Source of the DNA: Shimazuella soli
GTDB lineage: Bacteria; Bacillota; Bacilli; Thermoactinomycetales; Thermoactinomycetaceae
Direction of reading: 5' to 3'
NCBI RefSeq assembly: GCF_022511585.1
Contig: NZ_JAKWBN010000002.1
Location: 496,001-560,000, forward strand
Length of the DNA: 64,000 nucleotides
A program made the position numbers and the translations under genes. Under the pieces are notes generated by a model that saw only the letters and a program-made list of their open reading frames with translations, had not been told where the DNA came from and made no database searches. Below, one piece after another: positions 43,077-53,345 of the stretch (position 1 is the first letter of the stretch; every line of letters starts with the position of its first letter).

Positions 43077-44668
43077 TCCTTACTTTGATAGGGAAGTTTT
43101 ACAATGAAAAGCGTTCCTTCTTCATTGGAGGAAAAACTAAGAGTTCCATGTAAGTTCTCTACATTTCTCTGAACTAGAAATAATCCATAACCTCGGTTTT
43201 CTCCTTTTGTAGAGAGACCTTTCTTAAATATATTCTCATGTAAATCCTCTGGTATTCCTCCACCACTGTCTTTAACAGTAATAGAAAAGATCATTCCATC
43301 ATATTCGAGAAAAACATCCACTTCTTTTTTGGAGCTGTTTTCAGAAGACTCAATTGCATTATCAATCAAATTTCCAATAATCGTGACGATATCATCTATT
43401 ATTTTAGGATTTTTTGAGAGTGGTAAGGTACCATCTCCGAAAATAGTAAGCTTCACACCATGTTCTCTGGCATAACTTAGTTTACTTAGGAAAAAACCAG
43501 CCAAGATAGGTTCTTTAACAAGCTTTGAAACGGAGTCTATCTCGAGTTGATAATGATCTGTAATGTTCTGAATGAAAGAAGTCAATCTATCGTACTGTTT
43601 CATTTGCACAAGTCCTAGAATAACATGTAATTTGTTCATAAACTCATGTGTTTTTACTCGAAGTGCTTCTGCATATAATTTGACTCCTGATAATTGAGTC
43701 ACTAATTTTTTTAATTCTGTTTTATCTCGGAAGGTAGCGATGGCCCCAATTACTTGATTGTCAACTTTTATTGGAACTCGATTTACCACAAAAACCATTC
43801 CGTTTAATTTATGTTCTTGGTCATATTCTGGAATGCCACTTTTTAAAACATTACTCAATCGGAAATCAGGCATGTAATTTTCTACGTTTTCTCCTATAGG
43901 CCTATCATGATATCCTACCTTTTGGAACATACGAATAGCTTCCGCGTTTGCTATGACAATGTCCCCTTGTCGGTTAATCGCTAGAATTCCCTCTCTCACC
44001 GATTCTAACATAGCATTGCGTTCCTGTAATAAATTGGCTATTTCAAATGGTTCCAAACCAAACAAAATACGCTTCACTTTTCTTGCCAGACCCAATGCAC
44101 CTACTATACCGATAAGGAGCCCAAAACCTATACCGATATAAATAATACGAGTGCTTTGTGCAATGGCTGTTTTTACCTGGTTTAATAGAATTCCAACAGA
44201 TACAACGCCAACTTGTTTTCCTGTGGAATTTCGGATAGGTACAAATGCACGTAGAGATCTTCCTAACGTTCCTTTTGCAATAGAAATATAAGATTTTCCA
44301 TTCATTGCTTTTACTTCATCTTTACCTACAAACCTTTTCCCAATTTCTTTCTTATCAGGGTGAGATTTTCTGATGTGATGCATATCCATCACAACAATGA
44401 ACCGTACTCCTGTAATTCTTTGGATTTCACTCGTAAAGGACTGGATATCTGCATCTTTTCGTTTTCCCTCTAAAGCCTCGATGACTACTGAGGAATGTGC
44501 AACAATTTGTGCAGTAGTCATTGCCTTTTCGGAAAGTGTTTTTTCCGTATGATCGCTTATTTTCTTCCCAATTAAGATTCCAGTTACAGATAATGCCATG
44601 GTGAGTACAATACTGACAAAAAGGGCAATCATAAGCGCAAGGTTTATAGGTTTCTTATTAGAAGTCAT
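43073..44668 (-). CDS. dctS: Dicarboxylate sensor kinase DctS
   Basis: The 531-residue CitA/DcuS-family kinase has two membrane helices (about 13-35 and 175-195) around an extracellular PASp/CACHE domain, a cytosolic PAS domain (about 220-320), the phosphoacceptor His in VKTHEFMNKLHVI, N-box IGNLIDNAIESS and G1 DSGGGIPE. Binding of dicarboxylate outside starts signalling to DctR. A weaker cre-like site lies upstream at 44706-44719. Confidence 0.9.
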   Translation of the reverse strand: MTSNKKPINLALMIALFVSIVLTMALSVTGILIGKKISDHTEKTLSEKAMTTAQIVAHSSVVIEALEGKRKDADIQSFTSEIQRITGVRFIVVMDMHHIRKSHPDKKEIGKRFVGKDEVKAMNGKSYISIAKGTLGRSLRAFVPIRNSTGKQVGVVSVGILLNQVKTAIAQSTRIIYIGIGFGLLIGIVGALGLARKVKRILFGLEPFEIANLLQERNAMLESVREGILAINRQGDIVIANAEAIRMFQKVGYHDRPIGENVENYMPDFRLSNVLKSGIPEYDQEHKLNGMVFVVNRVPIKVDNQVIGAIATFRDKTELKKLVTQLSGVKLYAEALRVKTHEFMNKLHVILGLVQMKQYDRLTSFIQNITDHYQLEIDSVSKLVKEPILAGFFLSKLSYAREHGVKLTIFGDGTLPLSKNPKIIDDIVTIIGNLIDNAIESSENSSKKEVDVFLEYDGMIFSITVKDSGGGIPEDLHENIFKKGLSTKGENRGYGLFLVQRNVENLHGTLSFSSNEEGTLFIVKLPYQSKE

Positions 44669-44705
44669 ATTTTAATCCTTTTAGAAAGTTGTTTGTACGA
44701 TAATA

Positions 44706-44719
44706 TGATGTCGCTTTCA
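44706..44719. promoter_or_regulatory. Weak cre-like site upstream of dctS
   Basis: TGATGTCGCTTTCA differs from the cre consensus at two positions but shares the TCGCTTTCA half with the dctP site, so it could also be a shared DctR-related element. Confidence 0.45.
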
Positions 44720-44795
44720 TTTCTAGTTATATATCAATCATAGTGAACTAAGTTCTATAATTTATATATTATTTTTTATTTAAATCAAGAAAATA

Positions 44796-45032
44796 CTAGC
44801 GAAAGTTTTTAAATACAACCCATTGCACGATATAAAGACCATGCATCATCAACCCAATGGTATAGTCACCTGTTATATAATTCAGTATCCCACCAAAAAA
44901 TAAAGTTAATTTTAAAATTCCTTCTGCAATAAATCCTAAAATCCAAACCCTTCGTAGTTGAACTCTGGCCATGACAAGGAAAACTATTGCAAATAGAATG
45001 TAGAAAAATTTTGAATGAAAGAAGTCCTCCAT
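44796..45032 (-). CDS. Small membrane protein, 78 aa
   Basis: ATG 45032 with AAGGAGTAATTCT upstream gives 78 residues; the open frame continues to 45113 without a ribosome site. Three hydrophobic stretches (residues about 8-22, 30-45, 55-72). No family recognised. Confidence 0.65.
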   Translation of the reverse strand: MEDFFHSKFFYILFAIVFLVMARVQLRRVWILGFIAEGILKLTLFFGGILNYITGDYTIGLMMHGLYIVQWVVFKNFR

Positions 45033-45136
45033 AGAATTACTCCTTACTTTATTAACTAGCCTTACATTTGAGAATAACACAGAAGTCAAAACTATTTTGC
45101 TGGCAGATGCCATTATCGGAAAATATTAGCTAAAAG

Positions 45137-45168
45137 AAAAAGGCCTGCATTTTTTGCAAGGCCTTTTT
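45137..45168. terminator. Bidirectional terminator between the small membrane gene and the flippase
   Basis: AAAAGGCC-TGCA / TGCA-AGGCCTTTTT hairpin with A- and T-runs on both sides. Confidence 0.85.
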
Positions 45169-46782
45169 CTACATGCTTTCTACTTGTTTTAGCAATTTTA
45201 CTTTTTGAAAAAACCGAACCAATTTATTGCCCATCGGCAGCATACGTAGTTCACTATGGCTGACGGTTTTGGTTAGGAGCAGTAAAATAAAGTAGACGAT
45301 GATCGCGATCAAAATGTAGATGAAACTAATCCACAAATAACCCCAACGATCAAAGTGCTCTGCTATAAACCAACCTCTCATTGCCTGATAAGATACATAT
45401 ACGACACCCGCCATCAAAATCGAGGCAAACAATGGTTTCATAAATACATTTTTCATCGAAACCTTGATATTTGTTTTGCGGAAAACCATCCAAATATTGA
45501 GCATACAAACCACGATGTAAGCAATAACCATAGCAATTGCAGATCCAGCGATTCCATAGAATGGGACAAAAATGAAGTTACAAATGAACTTGACTGCTGC
45601 TCCGATTAACAGATGACGAACAGGCAGTTTGTTGTATCCCAAACCTTGCAGTATGCCTGAGCTTGTAACGGCTAGGGTACTAAAGACTGAAGAAAAAGCC
45701 AGAATAGCTAAAGTAGAAGTTCCTTTTGCATCCAAATACATCGCGATATTAAAGGGTTCTGCTAAAATACTTAAGCCTAGACTAGCTGGTAGACTAATAA
45801 CAAGTGTCATCATCCAAGCTTGGGAAATCTTGTTGTTGACAGCTTCCATATTATTTTTTGCAACATAAGCACCGATTGCTGGAATCAATGCAAGGGTAAG
45901 AGAGGACGAAAAAGTAGAAATGATATTTACAAAGGGTTCTCCTCTTGCATATATTCCGTACAGGGTACCTGTCATGGAAGCATTATAGCCCATCTCCATT
46001 AATATTCTAGGGATTGTGAGAGAGTCTACTAATCCGATCAACGGAAGAACAAGTGTTGCTAATGAAATAGGAATAGCATAGGCGATGATAGATTTTGATA
46101 AATCCCACAAGGATTCTTTCGATGATGGTGCTACTTGGATAGCTGGTTTTTTTTCTTTGGCATTGTACCAAAGTACTACGATCAATCCGGCAATTGCACC
46201 AAAGACCGCTCCAGCAGTTGCACCAGCAGCTATTATCTCAGCTCCAAAGCCAGTTACTTTTAACCAATAGACTAATCCGATAACAGTGACAACGCGGATA
46301 ACTTGTTCGATCACTTGAGAAATACCAGTAGGCATCATTTGCTGATGTCCTTGAAAGTAACCACGGTAAGCTCCCATTACGGGAACAAAGAGAATAGCGA
46401 CAGCTAATACCTGAATAGGCAGTGTATTTTGTGGACTTTCAAGCATCACATTTGCTACAAAATGTGCACCAAAAAATAAAATAAGTCCAGAGACAATCCC
46501 TGTCAGCGATAATATGATAGCAGCAGCTTTTTTTACTTTTTGGGCACCTTCATAATCATCTCGTGCTAATCGTTCTGCTACAAATTTGGAAACAGTAATT
46601 GGTATACCAGCAGATGCGATCATCAGAAGGATGGAGTAAAAAGGAAAAGAAATCCGATATATCCCCACGATCTTATCGCCAGCGATGTTTTGTAAGGGAG
46701 CCCAAAACAGACTACCCAGTATTTTGGTGAGTAGTGTTGCAACACTGAGTATCAGGGTTCCTTTAACGATTTTGTTTGACAT
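45169..46782 (-). CDS. MVF/PST-type flippase (SpoVB/YtgP-like)
   Basis: The 537-residue membrane protein has about fourteen spans with the family blocks GTLILSVATLLTKILGSLFW, MIASAGIPITVSKFVAE and YRGYFQGHQQMMPTGISQVIEQV. The family flips lipid-linked sugars: lipid II (MurJ/YtgP) or sporulation-cortex precursors (SpoVB). Which role applies cannot be decided from the sequence. AAAGGAAG precedes ATG 46782. It is divergent from the remA operon. Confidence 0.82.
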   Translation of the reverse strand: MSNKIVKGTLILSVATLLTKILGSLFWAPLQNIAGDKIVGIYRISFPFYSILLMIASAGIPITVSKFVAERLARDDYEGAQKVKKAAAIILSLTGIVSGLILFFGAHFVANVMLESPQNTLPIQVLAVAILFVPVMGAYRGYFQGHQQMMPTGISQVIEQVIRVVTVIGLVYWLKVTGFGAEIIAAGATAGAVFGAIAGLIVVLWYNAKEKKPAIQVAPSSKESLWDLSKSIIAYAIPISLATLVLPLIGLVDSLTIPRILMEMGYNASMTGTLYGIYARGEPFVNIISTFSSSLTLALIPAIGAYVAKNNMEAVNNKISQAWMMTLVISLPASLGLSILAEPFNIAMYLDAKGTSTLAILAFSSVFSTLAVTSSGILQGLGYNKLPVRHLLIGAAVKFICNFIFVPFYGIAGSAIAMVIAYIVVCMLNIWMVFRKTNIKVSMKNVFMKPLFASILMAGVVYVSYQAMRGWFIAEHFDRWGYLWISFIYILIAIIVYFILLLLTKTVSHSELRMLPMGNKLVRFFQKVKLLKQVESM

Positions 46783-47009
46783 GAATCAAGCTTCCTTTAA
46801 CCCGTTTTTACAATATCGTATTTAGTTTAACAGGAATGAATAGAAAAAACGACCTAACAACGTGAGGAATTCATGACACTAAACAAAGCGGGAACATAAA
46901 ATCTTTGTTAACTGAATTCGTTTTGTTGCGTCTTACTGAAAAACAAACTACAATAGCATAGAGAGATTTATAAGCGATATTCCCAGCATGGGTGAGGAGG
47001 AGCAATATT

Positions 47010-47282
47010 TTGGGCATTAAATTAATTAATATAGGTTTTGGTAACATCGTATCAGCAAATCGTATCGTGTCGATTGTGAGTCCTGATTCAGCACCAATTA
47101 AAAGAATCATACAAGAAGCACGAGATCGAGGTGTATTGATCGATGCTACATATGGACGACGAACCCGTGCAGTAATCATAACAGATAGTGATCATGTCAT
47201 TCTTTCCGCTGTACAACCTGAAACAGTAGCACAGCGTCTAGCAAATGTCACCAAAGAGAGTACAGAAGAATTAGTAGATTAG
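47010..47282 (+). CDS. remA: Extracellular-matrix regulator RemA (DUF370)
   Basis: The 90-residue protein from TTG 47010 (GAGGAGGAG upstream, 7-base spacing) begins [20 protein letters not shown] and contains [15 protein letters not shown] and [18 protein letters not shown], diagnostic of RemA. RemA is a DNA-binding activator of biofilm-matrix and osmoprotectant genes in B. subtilis. First gene of the housekeeping operon; yloC, which precedes it in B. subtilis, is absent here. Confidence 0.93.
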   Translation: MGIKLINIGFGNIVSANRIVSIVSPDSAPIKRIIQEARDRGVLIDATYGRRTRAVIITDSDHVILSAVQPETVAQRLANVTKESTEELVD

Positions 47283-47341
47283 CTCCGGTATAAATTGGTA
47301 ATAACTACTAAAAGATGTTAGAGTAGGAAGGTATACGATAC

Positions 47342-47947
47342 ATGACTAATGCCAGTTATCAAGAACGAGGTCTTCTTATTGTCGTATCTGGTCCTTCAGG
47401 TGTGGGAAAAGGAACGGTATGTGGGTTGCTGCGAAAACGTAACCCAAATCTGATCTACTCCGTTTCTGCTACTACGCGTTCCCCTAGACAAGGTGAAATC
47501 CATGGGGTAAACTATTTCTTCCATACAAGAGATGAATTTTCCGCCATGATTGAACAAGGAGAACTGATCGAGTGGGCAGAATACGTGGGAAATTATTATG
47601 GAACGCCCCGCCAGTTTGTAGAGGATAAATTGAATGCAGGCGAAGACGTTATTTTGGAAATTGAAGTTCAAGGAGCAAAGCAAGTAAAAGAACAATTCCC
47701 TGAAGGGATTTTTATTTTTCTACTGCCACCATCGATGGATGAATTGAAGCGGAGGATCATGGGCCGTGGTACAGAAACGGTATCAACGATTCAACGTCGT
47801 CTTCATGTGGCTTCAAGTGAGTGTAGAGAATTAGCAATTTATGATTATGCTGTGATTAATGATAAACTGGAAAATGCTTGTGAAAAGATTGAAGCTATTT
47901 TGATTGCAGAACATTGTCATACTTCTAGAGTTATTATTGAAGATTAA
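47342..47947 (+). CDS. gmk: Guanylate kinase
   Basis: The 201-residue enzyme phosphorylates GMP to GDP. Walker [10 protein letters not shown] (residues 18-26), GMP-binding [11 protein letters not shown] and [12 protein letters not shown], and the ADP lid RRIMGRGTE are intact. ATG 47342 with GGAAGG upstream. Confidence 0.95.
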   Translation: MTNASYQERGLLIVVSGPSGVGKGTVCGLLRKRNPNLIYSVSATTRSPRQGEIHGVNYFFHTRDEFSAMIEQGELIEWAEYVGNYYGTPRQFVEDKLNAGEDVILEIEVQGAKQVKEQFPEGIFIFLLPPSMDELKRRIMGRGTETVSTIQRRLHVASSECRELAIYDYAVINDKLENACEKIEAILIAEHCHTSRVIIED

Positions 47948-47972
47948 CGAGATGGACAGGAGGAATGGATAG

Positions 47973-48179
47973 GTGCTATATCCATCCATTGATAAATTAA
48001 TGGCAAAAGTAGACAGCAAATATTCATTAGTAGTACTTGCTGCAAAACGCGCACGTGGACTTTTAGAAGGGCAGAATGCCCATATCAAACCAAAATCACA
48101 CAAGTATGTTGGTGTGGCATTAGAAGAAATTTCTTCGGATATTGTCGTTACACCTGTTCGTGCAAGACGACAAGGATAA
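47973..48179 (+). CDS. rpoZ: RNA polymerase omega subunit
   Basis: The 68-residue protein has the omega signature: [25 protein letters not shown] at the start and [10 protein letters not shown]. It supports beta' folding. GTG 47973 with ACAGGAGG 9 bases upstream. A hairpin with T-run follows, giving possible attenuation before coaBC. Confidence 0.95.
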   Translation: MLYPSIDKLMAKVDSKYSLVVLAAKRARGLLEGQNAHIKPKSHKYVGVALEEISSDIVVTPVRARRQG

Positions 48180-48199
48180 AGTTTGTAAGATTTCAAATA

Positions 48200-48229
48200 A
48201 ACAACCTGGTATAAGGTTGTTATTTTTTT
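48200..48229 (+). terminator. Hairpin between rpoZ and coaBC
   Basis: AACAACC (48200-48206) / GGTTGTT (48215-48221), then ATTTTTTTA. Probably partial termination within the operon. Confidence 0.75.
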
Positions 48230-48281
48230 AGTGGGATATCCCATACATTGCGAACAAACCTGTGTTTAGTGAGGGATAGAG

Positions 48282-49472
48282 ATGGAGAGAAAACGCATCT
48301 TATTGGGGATTACTGGAGGAATTGCAGCATATAAAGCAGCAACTATTGCGAGTAAACTTACTCAGCTAGGAATGGATGTACGCACGATTATGACCAAGTC
48401 AGCAACCGAATTTATTACTCCTTTAACTTTACAAACTCTCACCCGTAATCCAGTAGCGATAGACACCTTTGATGAACGTGATCCCTCTCGTGTCATGCAT
48501 ATTGATTTGGCAGATCATGCTGATTTAGTACTAATTGCACCAGCGACAGCGAATCTAATCGGAAAAATAGCAAATGGTATAGCGGATGATATGTTATCCA
48601 CAACTATATTGGCAACCCAGGCGCCTATTGTTCTTGCACCAGCGATGAATGTACATATGTACCAAAATAAAATTGTCCAAGAAAATATGCAGAAACTAGC
48701 ATCCTATGGTGTGACATATATGGAACCTGATGAAGGTCAATTGGCTTGCGGTTATGTAGGAAAAGGGCGTCTCGCAGAACCAGAAGAAATTGTCGCATGG
48801 GTTCAGGCTTTTTTTGCATCAAAACGTTTGTTAAAAGGAAAAACAGTCCTGCTAACAGCTGGTCCTACCGTGGAGGCCATTGATCCTGTTCGTTATTTGT
48901 CGAATCATTCGTCAGGGAAAATGGGGTATGCATTAGCAACAGCAGCCTTGCAGGCAGGTGCAAAAGTGATCTTAGTCAGTGGACCAGTTTCTTTGACACC
49001 TCCTGCTGGAGCAGAAGTTATTGCTGTAACAGGAGCACAAGAGATGCATGATGCAGTTCTCGCAAATCTAGATAGAGCAGATATTGTGATAAAAGCAGCA
49101 GCAGTCTCCGATTATAGACCAAAAGAAGTATTGCCACAAAAACGAAAAAAGCAGACAGACAGCTGGGAAATAGAATTGATAAAGAATCCCGATATTGCAT
49201 ATGAAGTAGGCAAGCGTAAACGAGAAAATCAACTATTAATTGGTTTTGCTGCGGAAACACAGAATATCGAAAAGTATGCAAGGGAGAAGTTGGAGAAGAA
49301 GAATATGGATTTTATTATCGCCAACGATGTGCTTCAAGAAGGAGCAGGGTTTTCTGTTGACACAAATGCAGTAAAAGTTTATGGAAAACAAGGTTTTATC
49401 CATTCCTATCCAGTGATGCCTAAAAATCAATTGGCAGAAAAATTAATTCATTGGATTGGGGAACAGCTATGA
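48282..49472 (+). CDS. coaBC: Bifunctional phosphopantothenoylcysteine decarboxylase/synthetase
   Basis: The 396-residue coenzyme A biosynthesis enzyme. The N-terminal flavin CoaC domain has GITGGIAAYKA, the active His in MHIDLADHADLVLIAPATAN and PAMNVHMYQNK; the CoaB synthetase part has LTAGPTVEAIDPVRYLSNHSSGKMG and the catalytic AAVSDYRP and KNPDI. The end overlaps the priA start by ATGA. Confidence 0.95.
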   Translation: MERKRILLGITGGIAAYKAATIASKLTQLGMDVRTIMTKSATEFITPLTLQTLTRNPVAIDTFDERDPSRVMHIDLADHADLVLIAPATANLIGKIANGIADDMLSTTILATQAPIVLAPAMNVHMYQNKIVQENMQKLASYGVTYMEPDEGQLACGYVGKGRLAEPEEIVAWVQAFFASKRLLKGKTVLLTAGPTVEAIDPVRYLSNHSSGKMGYALATAALQAGAKVILVSGPVSLTPPAGAEVIAVTGAQEMHDAVLANLDRADIVIKAAAVSDYRPKEVLPQKRKKQTDSWEIELIKNPDIAYEVGKRKRENQLLIGFAAETQNIEKYAREKLEKKNMDFIIANDVLQEGAGFSVDTNAVKVYGKQGFIHSYPVMPKNQLAEKLIHWIGEQL

Positions 49473-51913
49473 TTCAAGTAGCAAAAGTAGTGGTGGATGT
49501 TCCAAGCAAAGGAACAAACCGACCTTTTGATTACTTAGTACCCGAAGAGTTAATCGGTGAGGTTCAAATAGGAAGCCGAGTGGAAGTTCCTTTTGGACCA
49601 CGGAAAATACTAGGATATGTAATCGGGCTAACTCTGTCCTCTCCCGCCCAAAAACTAAAGAATATTTTAGATGTAAAGGATATTTTACCACCGCTTACTC
49701 AAGAATTAGTTCAACTAGGACAAGCGATGGCAGAAGAATATTTTTGTCATACCATTACCGCATTTCAATCGATGATTCCTTCCGTGTTAAAAGGGAAATA
49801 TCAGAAAAAAGTTTATTTGGGCTTAGAAAGTAAAAGCTTTGACAAAAAGATAGAATCCCTGTACCAACTGCTAGAGAAGAAGATATCGTGCAGTTTTGAA
49901 GAAGCAGAGCGATTAGTTGGCAGACAGGCACTGCGAAAATCGATTCAAGATGGAATTCTCAAGGTGGAAGAGCATGTGGGTGACCGAGTGACAAAAGAAC
50001 GAATATCTTGGGTGAAAGTGAAAAGTGCAGATTTGCAAGAAATTCCCAAAAGGGCAAAAAAGCAAGTCGAAGTAATGCAATTTTTACTCCAAGATCATCC
50101 CGAGGTACCGCTTTCCACGTTATTGGCTCAGACGGGAGCGAACAGGCAAACGGTCAAAGCACTAGCTGAACGTGGATTGGTACTGATCGAAGAAAGGGAG
50201 CAATATCGTGATCCGTATCGAGATGCCACCTTTGAACCTACTATACCGTTAGAATTGACTGCAGAACAACAACAAGCATTTAACACAATTAAAAAACCTA
50301 TTCAAGAAGAGCAATACGAGTCGATTCTCTTACATGGGGTAACAGGCAGCGGAAAAACAGAAATTTATTTGCAATCGATTGAAGAAGTGTTACAGCGAGG
50401 AAAAGAAGCAATAGTACTGGTTCCAGAAATTTCGCTTACCCCACAGATGGTAGATCGATTTAAAGGGCGATTCGGAGAAAAAGTAGCAGTACTTCACAGT
50501 AGACTTTCAGCTGGGGAACGGTATGATGAATGGCGCAAAATTCGCCGTGGCGAGGTTCAAGTGGCAATAGGTGCGCGTTCTGCTATCTTTGCTCCTTTTA
50601 CCAAACTGGGTTTGGTTATTATCGACGAAGAACATGAGTCATCCTACAAACAAGAAGAAAGCCCACGTTACCACGCAAGGGAAATTGCCAGATGGCGTGC
50701 ACAATTTCACCAAGCTGCTGTAGTTCTTGGGTCTGCTACCCCTTCACTGGAAAGTTATTTTCATGCTCGAACAAATGCTTATTCTTGGGTAACATTAAAA
50801 GAAAGAGTAAAAAGCAGACCTTTTCCAACAGTAGAAACAGTCGATATGAGGGAAGAACTGAAACAAGGAAATCGAACGATGTTTAGTAGGGCACTAACCA
50901 CATCGATTCAAGAAACCATTGCACGTGGTCAGCAGGTTGTTTTGTTTTTAAATCGCCGGGGATATGCTACGTTTGTGCTATGTCGTTCATGCGGAGAAGT
51001 AGCAAATTGCGAGCATTGTGATATTGCCTTAACCTATCACCATACAAATCGAACCGTACGCTGCCATTACTGTGGCTATACGGAAAAAGTGCCCACTACT
51101 TGCCCCAAATGCCAGAGTGAACATATTCGTCATTTCGGTACCGGAACGCAAAAGGTCGAGGAAGAGTTGACGAAGCATTTTCCTGGAGTTCGTGTCATAC
51201 GGATGGATATGGATACGACAAGTAAAAAAGGTTCTCATGAACGGCTATTGCGCTCCTTTGGGGAAGGAAAAGCGGATATTTTACTCGGTACACAAATGAT
51301 TGCCAAAGGGCTGGATTTTCCAAAGGTTACATTAGTAGGAGTTATTGCTGCAGATACGATGCTAAATCTTCCAGATTTTCGAGCAGTCGAACGAACTTAC
51401 CAATTGCTGACACAAGTGAGTGGCCGTGCTGGCCGTCATGAACAACCTGGGAAAGTGATCATTCAAACCTATCAAGAAGATCACTATAGCATTCAAATGG
51501 TTTCTCAGCATGAATCAGAGGCATTTTACCGCAAAGAGTTATTATTAAGGAAACAACATCACTATCCCCCGTTTTGTGGATTGTTTACGATAACAGTCAG
51601 TCATATCGATCGTGTTTTAGCCATGAAGCGGGCCGTGGACATCTCCAATGTTTTGAAAGGAAATCCAAATTATGAGGTGTTAGGACCAGTAGCACCATCT
51701 GTATCGAAAATAAAGGATCGCCATCGCATTCAAGTAATGGTGAAATATCCGAACGACCATGAAATTATTGGGGAAATCCAATCAAAGTGGAAAATTGTTG
51801 AAGGATGGCCTAAAGATAAAGAATTACGTATACAAATTGATCGTGATGGTGAAATAGGAGTGAACACAAATGTCTATACGCAACATCGTGAAGTATCCCG
51901 ATCCCATTCTTAA
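49469..51913 (+). CDS. priA: Primosomal replication restart helicase PriA
   Basis: An 814-residue protein from ATG 49469. It has the N-terminal 3'-DNA-binding domain (DVPSKGTNRPFDYLVPEEL), Walker A GVTGSGKTE, DEEH box, the double zinc cluster (CRSCGEVANCEHC and CHYCGYTEKVPTTCPKC) and helicase motifs V/VI (GTQMIAKGLDF, QVSGRAGR). It reloads the replisome at stalled forks. Overlaps coaBC by 4 bp and def by 44 bp. Confidence 0.96.
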   Translation: MIQVAKVVVDVPSKGTNRPFDYLVPEELIGEVQIGSRVEVPFGPRKILGYVIGLTLSSPAQKLKNILDVKDILPPLTQELVQLGQAMAEEYFCHTITAFQSMIPSVLKGKYQKKVYLGLESKSFDKKIESLYQLLEKKISCSFEEAERLVGRQALRKSIQDGILKVEEHVGDRVTKERISWVKVKSADLQEIPKRAKKQVEVMQFLLQDHPEVPLSTLLAQTGANRQTVKALAERGLVLIEEREQYRDPYRDATFEPTIPLELTAEQQQAFNTIKKPIQEEQYESILLHGVTGSGKTEIYLQSIEEVLQRGKEAIVLVPEISLTPQMVDRFKGRFGEKVAVLHSRLSAGERYDEWRKIRRGEVQVAIGARSAIFAPFTKLGLVIIDEEHESSYKQEESPRYHAREIARWRAQFHQAAVVLGSATPSLESYFHARTNAYSWVTLKERVKSRPFPTVETVDMREELKQGNRTMFSRALTTSIQETIARGQQVVLFLNRRGYATFVLCRSCGEVANCEHCDIALTYHHTNRTVRCHYCGYTEKVPTTCPKCQSEHIRHFGTGTQKVEEELTKHFPGVRVIRMDMDTTSKKGSHERLLRSFGEGKADILLGTQMIAKGLDFPKVTLVGVIAADTMLNLPDFRAVERTYQLLTQVSGRAGRHEQPGKVIIQTYQEDHYSIQMVSQHESEAFYRKELLLRKQHHYPPFCGLFTITVSHIDRVLAMKRAVDISNVLKGNPNYEVLGPVAPSVSKIKDRHRIQVMVKYPNDHEIIGEIQSKWKIVEGWPKDKELRIQIDRDGEIGVNTNVYTQHREVSRSHS

Positions 51914-52343
51914 GGAAAGGGCAGTAGAAGTGACAAGATTTAATGACAGGTTAGGCAAACTGCTCGATGATATGGCTGAAACCATGTATGATGCTCATGG
52001 TGTAGGATTGGCAGCTCCTCAAGTGGGAATTGGAAAAAGAGTCATCGTGGTAGATGTTGGAGAAGAATTAATCGAAATGGTAAATCCAGAGATTGTGGAG
52101 AAGTCAGGAGAACAAATAGAACCACCAGAAGGCTGCCTTAGTATTCCTGGATTACTTGGTTATGTAAAAAGAGCAAACGTAATTCGGGTGAAAGGGCAGG
52201 ATCGAAACGGAAATGCAGTGGAGATCGAAGCTGAAGGCTTTTTAGCCCGGGCATTCCAACATGAGATTGATCACTTAAATGGTGTATTATTTATTGACAT
52301 AGCAGAGAAAGTGTTCCGCCCGGAGGAGGAAGAGAACCGATGA
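51870..52343 (+). CDS. def: Peptide deformylase
   Basis: The 157-residue type 1 deformylase has all three motifs: GVGLAAPQVG, EGCLSIPG (metal Cys) and the HExxH in QHEIDHLNG. It removes the N-formyl group from new proteins. ATG 51870 lies inside priA; GGTGAAATAGGAG is the ribosome site. It ends with a 4-bp overlap with fmt. Confidence 0.95.
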   Translation: MSIRNIVKYPDPILKERAVEVTRFNDRLGKLLDDMAETMYDAHGVGLAAPQVGIGKRVIVVDVGEELIEMVNPEIVEKSGEQIEPPEGCLSIPGLLGYVKRANVIRVKGQDRNGNAVEIEAEGFLARAFQHEIDHLNGVLFIDIAEKVFRPEEEENR

Positions 52344-53302
52344 GAGTGATATTTATGGGCACCCCAGCTTTTGCGGTGCCTTCTTTGTTAACATTGATAG
52401 AAGAAGGATACAATATTGTTTCCGTCATAACGCAACCGGATCGTCCTGTTGGCAGAAAACGAATTTTAACCCCACCGCCAGTCAAAGAAGTGGCGATTGA
52501 ACACAACATTCCCGTCTACCAACCAGATAAGATCAGACTGGAAGAGGGCATTCATTATGTTAGATCAATGGAGCCTGATTTGATTGTTACAGCTGCATTT
52601 GGGCAAATCTTGCCGAAAGAAATATTGGAGATACCGAAGTTTGGCTGTATCAATGTCCATGCTTCCCTATTGCCCAAATATCGAGGAGGAGCCCCCATAC
52701 ATCAAGCATTGATCGATGGGGAAACAGAGACAGGTGTTACCATTATGTATATGGTCGAAGCCTTGGATGCTGGGGATATGATCAATAGCAGGAGTATTCC
52801 GATCACAGATAACGATCATGTTGGCAGCTTATTTGAAAAACTTTCCCAAGTAGGTGCTGAATTAGTAAAAGAGACTTTGCCAGCACTGATTCAAGGTAAA
52901 ATAACTCCGGTTCCCCAAAATGAAGAACAAGCTACCTTTGCACCAAACATTAAACGAGAGCAGGAAGAAATTGATTGGAGCCGTTCTGCTGTAGAGATTC
53001 GCAATCAAATACGTGGTATGCACCCTTGGCCAGTTGCGTTTACTTACTGGAGAGGACAAGCATTTAAAGTTTGGTGGGCAGAACTGGCAGAAAATACTCC
53101 TGAAGGAAAAGAGCCCGGTGAAGTGTGGGATCTGACAGCAGAAGGTATCTTTATTGCTACTGGATCTGGTTCTCTTCGCTTGACGGATATCCAACCAGCA
53201 GGAAAAAAACGCCTAGCAGCAAGTGATTTTGTTCGAGGTCGACAAATGAATATCGGTGAATTTTTAGGTGAAAAGAAATCGGAGTCTAGCACACTTTTAT
53301 GA
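52340..53302 (+). CDS. fmt: Methionyl-tRNA formyltransferase
   Basis: The 320-residue enzyme has a formyl-THF-binding hydrolase domain with INVHASLLPKYRGGAPI and GVTIM and a C-terminal OB domain. It makes initiator fMet-tRNA and is functionally paired with def. In B. subtilis rsmB follows; here a DHFR-like gene does. Confidence 0.95.
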   Translation: MRVIFMGTPAFAVPSLLTLIEEGYNIVSVITQPDRPVGRKRILTPPPVKEVAIEHNIPVYQPDKIRLEEGIHYVRSMEPDLIVTAAFGQILPKEILEIPKFGCINVHASLLPKYRGGAPIHQALIDGETETGVTIMYMVEALDAGDMINSRSIPITDNDHVGSLFEKLSQVGAELVKETLPALIQGKITPVPQNEEQATFAPNIKREQEEIDWSRSAVEIRNQIRGMHPWPVAFTYWRGQAFKVWWAELAENTPEGKEPGEVWDLTAEGIFIATGSGSLRLTDIQPAGKKRLAASDFVRGRQMNIGEFLGEKKSESSTLL

Positions 53303-53320
53303 GAGTTTGCTAGACTCTCT
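53282..53320 (+). terminator. Hairpin at the end of the fmt operon
   Basis: GAGTCTAGC (53282-53290) / GCTAGACTC (53309-53317) spanning the fmt stop. The following tract is TCTCTCTG rather than pure T, so termination may be weak. Confidence 0.5.
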
Positions 53321-53345
53321 CTGCTTAGGTAAGGGATGAGATAGG

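Noticed and set aside
46992-47009. Upstream GTG start for remA
   Set aside because: It lies on the ribosome binding site; TTG 47010 gives the conserved N-terminus.
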